Program-made: the position numbers and the translations under genes
NCBI GenBank assembly: GCA_020718525.1
Contig: DYRX01000027.1
Coordinates: forward strand, 1 to 24,044
DNA length: 24,044 bases
From: Victivallis vadensis
GTDB taxonomy: Bacteria > Verrucomicrobiota > Lentisphaeria > Victivallales > GWF2-50-93
Direction: 5' to 3'
The notes under the pieces: generated by a model
The model's input: only the letters and a program-made list of their open reading frames with translations
The model's database searches: none
Told to the model about the DNA's origin: nothing
Shown: piece after piece, positions 19,719-24,044 of the stretch
How positions within the stretch are numbered: the stretch's first letter is position 1
Layout: each line of letters starts with the position of its first letter

Positions 19719-22172
19719 TCAGTTGCAAAGTCCAAGGAATTTCTGAACTACAGGCGAAAATCTGATGATGACCGGCGTGAAGACGATCGCGACCATGCTC
19801 ATAAGCTTGATCAAGATGTTGAGCGAGGGACCGGAAGTGTCTTTGCACGGGTCGCCAACTGTATCACCGATCACAGCCGCACCGTGGACTGGACTCTTCG
19901 CCAGGGATTTGTCCTTTACAGGATTTCCCTTCACGTCAACGTATTCGCCTTTGGCATTTTTCATGTATTTTCCGCCAAGATTTCCCTTTTCAATGTGCTT
20001 CTTGGCATTGTCCCAGGCACCACCTGCGTTGTTCAGAAGGCAAGCGAGGGAGAAGCCTGCGGCGAGACCGCCAGCAAGAAGTCCCATGATTCCAGGCACG
20101 CCCAGCACAAGACCGGTAAGAACCGGAACTGCTATTGCAAGAAGTGAAGGAATCATCATTTCTCTCTGAGCGCCCTTGGTGGAGATAGCCACGCAACTGG
20201 CGTAGTCAGGACGGTCTTTGCCTTCCATGATGCCTGGTTTTTCACGGAACTGTCTGCGCACTTCTTCGACCATGGCACCAGCGGCGCGTCCAACGGCTTT
20301 CATGGTCATTGCGCAGAAGACGAATGCCATCATTGCACCAATAAATAGTCCGCAAAGCATCATTGGATTCATTATGGTCAAATCGAAGAGATTGGTGAAA
20401 TATTCGAGAGATTCGCCGGCTTTTGATGCAGTGAGGTATTCGGCGTAGTTGAAATTCATAATTTCAACTCCTTTGAAATGGAGCTTCTTCACCCAGACTT
20501 CGACTTCCTGAACCTCGGCTGCCAAAAGCGCCATGGCTGTAAGGGCGGCGGAGCCTATTGCAAAGCCTTTTCCAGTCGCGGCAGTCGTATTGCCAAGCAT
20601 ATCAAGACAGTCGGTTTTCTCGCGGACTTCCGGAGGAAGATGCGACATTTCGGCGTTTCCGCCAGCATTGTCGGCGATCGGACCATAGGCATCTGTCGCG
20701 AGGGTTATGCCGAGAGTCGAGAGCATTCCGACTGCGGCAAAGCCAATTCCATACAATCCATGCAGAGCATGCTGGAATCCGCCGCATAATGTGAACGCCG
20801 CAAGTATGGCAATGACAGTGACGATGACTGGGATTCCGGCAGAGAACATCCCGATGGCGAGACCATCAATGATGACAGTAGCAGGTCCCATTTTCGCCTG
20901 TGCCGCAAGACCCTTTGTCGGAGCATATTCGTCAGACGTGTAATATTCAGTGGAGTAGCCGATGACAACACCGGCGGCAAGACCGGCAACAACGGCTCCA
21001 AACATTCCCCAGTCAATAATCTTGAGCATGGCAAGAATTGCGCACGCCACCACGATCAGGAAAGAACTGCCCCAGGTTCCGAGCCTCAGAGCCTTGAGAA
21101 GTGTCATCATGCTCGCCTTGTCATCGTTGCATCTGACGGCGAAGATTCCAATGATGGAGAGGATTATTCCGATTCCGGCGACAATCATGGGTGCGATTAT
21201 GTAGCGGATTGTTTCAGCGGGTGCCAAGGGCAGACAGGCGCCAAGCGCGGCGGTCGCAAGTATCGAACCGCAATAGGATTCGTATAGGTCCGCTCCCATT
21301 CCGGCGACATCTCCGACGTTGTCTCCGACGTTGTCAGCTATGGTTGCAGGATTTCTGGGATCGTCTTCGGGAATTCCGGCTTCGACTTTTCCTACCAGGT
21401 CAGCTCCGACATCTGCGGCTTTGGTGTAGATTCCGCCACCGACACGGGCAAAGAGAGCCTGGGTCGAAGCACCCATTCCGAATGTAATCATTGTTGTTGT
21501 AATCTCGATCCACTTGTGATCGGGATCAAATCCCTTCGGAACAAGAAAGCTGAATCCGTTCATCATGTGGTCTGCGGTATAGACAAACTTGTCCAGGATG
21601 AGAAACCAGGCGCTTATGTCGAGGAGGCCGAATCCAACAACGACGAGCCCCATGACGGCTCCGGAACGGAAGGCAACTTGCAGACCTCTGTTAAGACTTT
21701 CGCTGGCGCCCTGAGCAGTTCTGCTCGAAGCCAGTGTCGCTGTCTTCATGCCAAGAAAACCGCAGAGTCCTGAGAAAAAACCGCCTGTCAGAAATGCAAT
21801 CGGGACAAACGGATTCTGAACGCCCAGGATTGCGAGGACGGTAAAAACTAAGACGAGTATTGCAAAGACGAGACCGACTCTGCTGTACTGCTGTTTGAGA
21901 TACGCCATTGCGCCTTCTCTGACGTAGCCGGCGATCTCTTCCATGCGGGAGTTTCCGGCAGGGGCGGCGACCATCAGCTTGTAGCAGATGAACGCGAAAA
22001 GAAGCGCAATCAGCGAACAGATCGGGGCGATCCACCAGATCGCGGGAACCTGAGGCAATGCCGCCATTTTTCCTGCCGCTTCTCCGACTGCTCCTTCGAC
22101 GCTTCCCTGTCCGTATGCCGATGCCGCGAAAAACGGCAGGAGCCCGGACAAAACTCGAGTCAATTGTTTCAT
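19719..22172 (-). CDS. hppA: Membrane-bound ion-pumping pyrophosphatase (K+-dependent type)
   Basis: The protein has 817 residues and about 16 membrane helices. It couples PPi hydrolysis to H+ and/or Na+ pumping across the membrane. Start 22172 is chosen over an in-frame ATG 135 nt upstream because AAGGAAGG precedes it and the extension is not conserved. Catalytic segments: DVGADLVGKVEAGIPEDDPR then NVGDNVGDVAGMGADLYESY (about 254-300), DAYGPIADNAGGNAEM (about 494-509), and GDTVGDPCKDTSGPSLN near the C-terminus. GNTTAATGKG (527-536) has Ala where K+-independent enzymes have Lys, which marks the K+-dependent class. The N-terminal 25 residues look like a signal peptide or extra helix. An extended loop near 555-610 (WVKKLHFKGVEIMNF) is longer than in short H+ pumps and resembles the Na+-pumping branch; the ion cannot be settled by eye. 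Confidence 0.96.
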   Translation of the reverse strand: MKQLTRVLSGLLPFFAASAYGQGSVEGAVGEAAGKMAALPQVPAIWWIAPICSLIALLFAFICYKLMVAAPAGNSRMEEIAGYVREGAMAYLKQQYSRVGLVFAILVLVFTVLAILGVQNPFVPIAFLTGGFFSGLCGFLGMKTATLASSRTAQGASESLNRGLQVAFRSGAVMGLVVVGFGLLDISAWFLILDKFVYTADHMMNGFSFLVPKGFDPDHKWIEITTTMITFGMGASTQALFARVGGGIYTKAADVGADLVGKVEAGIPEDDPRNPATIADNVGDNVGDVAGMGADLYESYCGSILATAALGACLPLAPAETIRYIIAPMIVAGIGIILSIIGIFAVRCNDDKASMMTLLKALRLGTWGSSFLIVVACAILAMLKIIDWGMFGAVVAGLAAGVVIGYSTEYYTSDEYAPTKGLAAQAKMGPATVIIDGLAIGMFSAGIPVIVTVIAILAAFTLCGGFQHALHGLYGIGFAAVGMLSTLGITLATDAYGPIADNAGGNAEMSHLPPEVREKTDCLDMLGNTTAATGKGFAIGSAALTAMALLAAEVQEVEVWVKKLHFKGVEIMNFNYAEYLTASKAGESLEYFTNLFDLTIMNPMMLCGLFIGAMMAFVFCAMTMKAVGRAAGAMVEEVRRQFREKPGIMEGKDRPDYASCVAISTKGAQREMMIPSLLAIAVPVLTGLVLGVPGIMGLLAGGLAAGFSLACLLNNAGGAWDNAKKHIEKGNLGGKYMKNAKGEYVDVKGNPVKDKSLAKSPVHGAAVIGDTVGDPCKDTSGPSLNILIKLMSMVAIVFTPVIIRFSPVVQKFLGLCN

Positions 22173-22246
22173 CGTTCCTTCCTTGTTTATTTGTTTGACG
22201 CCTGATTTCAGCTTGTTTTTTTCAAAAGACAAAATAAAGTCCGCAA

Positions 22247-22274
22247 AATATACGAGGCAGTCCCAAATTTTCAA
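22247..22274 (-). promoter_or_regulatory. hppA promoter
   Basis: Minus strand -35 TTGAAA (22269-22274), 16-nt spacer, -10 TATATT (22247-22252), the same hexamers and spacing as the permease operon promoter at 12501-12528. The leader is about 68 nt. Confidence 0.65.
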
Positions 22275-22326
22275 ACAGCAAGTGGATTTATTTTGCGAAA
22301 ATATCATGCCAATTCAGGAAAAACGA

Positions 22327-22355
22327 TTGAATTTGAACGCTGAATGCAATAGATT
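22327..22355 (+). promoter_or_regulatory. Promoter for the 22436-23905 gene
   Basis: -35 TTGAAT (22327-22332), 17-nt spacer, -10 TAGATT (22350-22355). It is divergent from the hppA promoter, with about 55 nt between the two -35 boxes. Confidence 0.45.
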
Positions 22356-22435
22356 CGCTGTCTTTGTTAGAAATGTGTTAGAGCTGGCTTCTGCGGTCTT
22401 CCAATGCAGGGATGCCGTCTTCCAAAGGAAAGAAG

Positions 22436-23905
22436 ATGATTGAAGAAAGCGTAAAAATTCACGACAAGTTCCAGTTCGAGCTCAAGTTCACGTATCTGCT
22501 GGCGGAAAATACGGACAGGAAGGACTTCAACGTCGAGACCTACATGTTCATACCGAACAGTCTTGGCGTTGATCCCGAGAGATACACGAAGAGCGATTTT
22601 TATCAAGACATACAAAACTATATAAGGCTTAAGACTCCGACGATGCTTCTAAGGGACAGCTACGCATCCGACAATGCGCCGCTGTCATTGCTTGGAAGGA
22701 GCGTTGCCGCGCTTTCCTGCGATCCCGGCAATGCAAATGCCCGGATCTATACCTACAGGCTTAAGATGTTTTGTTCCATATTCAGAACAGCTATGCGCGA
22801 CGAAAAGAGCTTCATAGAAAGACAGCAGTCCGAGAAGGATCTGGAATTTCAGCTCGATCGCTATCTTTCCTCGGTCTCCGAAGGGATTGCCGAATTCAGG
22901 AAGCTTCGCAATTCAATCAATGTTTCAACCGTTCCGGAAAAGAATTTCTGCCTTTATTCATACGCCGACGAATATCTGAGCCTTCAGATGAATGTATATC
23001 TAAGAGAGCTTCATTTCTTTCTTCAGAGCTCAGGCTTCAGGAAATCTGAACATTTCATGGAGCAGATCGTAAAAAAAGCCAAGGATGAGATATCGTACAG
23101 GAAGAATGCCGGCTACCCATCCATACCGACCGAGGGCGGAGACAATGAAGCCCTTATCTTCAGGAGGGGCGCACTGAAAAAATTTGTGGGAAGCGCACTC
23201 TTTCTGAGGACTAAAAAAGGAAAGGAGGGCTTGTTGATCGAGCATGCCCTTCTAGGTCTTGCCGCCGCATTTGCAATGGCATTCGCCACTTCGATCGCTT
23301 TTTTCTCCAAGACAAGCTTCGAGGAGCTGACAATCGCCTTTTTCATGATACTGGTCGCCTCATATATGTTCAAAGACCGCATGAAGGAAATTTTAAGAGG
23401 CTACATCAGCGCGGAAATGCGTAAGCGATACTATGACCATGTGACGAAGATATATTCCGATGGAGGGCAGAAGATCGGAATACTCAAACAGAATTTCTCA
23501 TTCGTAGGCGAAAACAATCTTCCAAGCGAGGTTGCAGAATCGAGAAAACAGGATTTTCTCAGCGGAGTGGACGAGGATCTCTTCGGCGAAAAAATAATTT
23601 TCTACAAAAAGCGCATCACTCTCTTCTCAAAAATCTTCAAATCCGTCTATCCGGATTTCAGAATAAACGGAATAAACGACATAATACGCTTCGATCTCTC
23701 CGAGTTCACCCGCAAGATGGACAATCCCGACGAGGATGTCTATATCCCGAAGAAAAATGACTATCTTAAAGTCGCAGGTGCACGAGTCTATCAGATGAAT
23801 CTGATAACCAGATACAGCGTGGAAGACGGGGCATCCAGCTTGAACAAGTTCAGAATCACATTCAACAGGAACGGCATCAGACGGATGGAAAAGATCGGTC
23901 TTTGA
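22436..23905 (+). CDS. Conserved-looking hypothetical protein with two membrane helices
   Basis: The protein has 489 residues from ATG 22436, which has AAAGGAAAG before it; an ATG at 22412 would add eight residues but lacks such a site. Residues 1-260 are soluble and rich in charged and aromatic residues, with a probable helical stretch (ERQQSEKDLEFQLDRYLSSV). Two adjacent helices follow at about 270-290 (LLGLAAAFAMAFATSIAFF) and 295-312 (LTIAFFMILVASYMF), then a basic 180-residue C-terminal part. I see no catalytic motif and do not recognise the family. The topology (two large domains on the same side flanking a membrane hairpin) suggests a cytoplasmic scaffold or sensor. It is transcribed alone, divergent from hppA. 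The window ends 139 nt after it; that tail holds small inverted repeats (TGAATC/GATTCA, GTTGTC/GACAAC) but no gene and no clear terminator. Confidence 0.85.
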   Translation: MIEESVKIHDKFQFELKFTYLLAENTDRKDFNVETYMFIPNSLGVDPERYTKSDFYQDIQNYIRLKTPTMLLRDSYASDNAPLSLLGRSVAALSCDPGNANARIYTYRLKMFCSIFRTAMRDEKSFIERQQSEKDLEFQLDRYLSSVSEGIAEFRKLRNSINVSTVPEKNFCLYSYADEYLSLQMNVYLRELHFFLQSSGFRKSEHFMEQIVKKAKDEISYRKNAGYPSIPTEGGDNEALIFRRGALKKFVGSALFLRTKKGKEGLLIEHALLGLAAAFAMAFATSIAFFSKTSFEELTIAFFMILVASYMFKDRMKEILRGYISAEMRKRYYDHVTKIYSDGGQKIGILKQNFSFVGENNLPSEVAESRKQDFLSGVDEDLFGEKIIFYKKRITLFSKIFKSVYPDFRINGINDIIRFDLSEFTRKMDNPDEDVYIPKKNDYLKVAGARVYQMNLITRYSVEDGASSLNKFRITFNRNGIRRMEKIGL

Positions 23906-23965
23906 AGATAATCGCCGAGTTGTCTGAATCCATACGATTACGACAACGATTCAGCGAATCTTTAC

Positions 23966-23981
23966 GTACGGATTCAGTAAA
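23966..23981 (+). repeat. 16-nt repeat GTACGGATTCAGTAAA, copy 2
   Basis: Exact copy of 17817-17832. Both copies lie just past the 3' end of a gene, and TACGTACG-like bases flank both. Confidence 0.6.
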
Positions 23982-24044
23982 TGTGCGTTATTTCAGACTT
24001 CCTGATCTGCGCTAATTCTATATTCTATATAACTCTCTTAGATT

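Overview
This 24 kb window looks like chromosomal DNA of a PVC-group bacterium, most likely Lentisphaerae-like. The signs are a prepilin-type leader fused to a LamG domain, a GspD-like secretin, a eukaryote-type Ser/Thr kinase with a zinc ribbon, a large membrane pyrophosphatase, a PurS/PurL-type FGAM synthase of about 990 residues, and structured dispersed repeats in the spacers. The taxonomy is inferred from gene content only; there is no rRNA or tRNA gene in the window.

Layout. 0-2.0 kb: a secreted carbohydrate-binding-like protein (minus) diverges from a prepilin-leader/LamG protein (plus). 2.1-3.2 kb: pyrH (UMP kinase), followed downstream by a decayed, unrecognised small gene. 3.5-6.1 kb: a tight three-gene SsuABC/TauABC-type ABC importer operon (binding protein, ATPase, permease; 4-nt overlaps). 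6.3-8.2 kb: a secretin-like gene set whose C-terminal part is separated by an apparent single-base frameshift. 8.25-8.7 kb: an array of palindromic repeats.

8.7-12.45 kb (minus): a six-gene operon: ArsP/DUF318-type permease, MTH895/ArsE-type mini-thioredoxin, DGC zinc-binding-like protein, periplasmic thioredoxin, ArsF-type thioredoxin-like protein and ArsG-type CcdA-like membrane protein. It starts at a strong promoter that contains a perfect 8-4-8 palindrome, but no ArsR-type regulator gene is present. The likely role is resistance to metalloids or organoarsenicals by thiol chemistry plus efflux. This is the most system-like region of the window.

12.5-16.4 kb: a second copy of a dispersed repeat, a foldable leader, purL (plus) and a bidirectional terminator. 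16.4-19.6 kb (minus): a zinc-ribbon Ser/Thr protein kinase, a truncated gene fragment, and a membrane-anchored VWA protein with an intact MIDAS. 19.7-22.2 kb: hppA, a K+-dependent-type membrane pyrophosphatase with a very strong terminator. 22.4-23.9 kb (plus): a two-TM protein of a family I do not recognise, divergent from hppA.

The window has at least two gene remnants and one frameshifted secretin, so either active gene decay or consensus errors should be considered. The spacers are unusually rich in inverted repeats: a 160-nt element present in a second, enlarged copy, a 29-nt exact repeat, and an array of hairpins sharing a GGCACTTTTGGC-like core.
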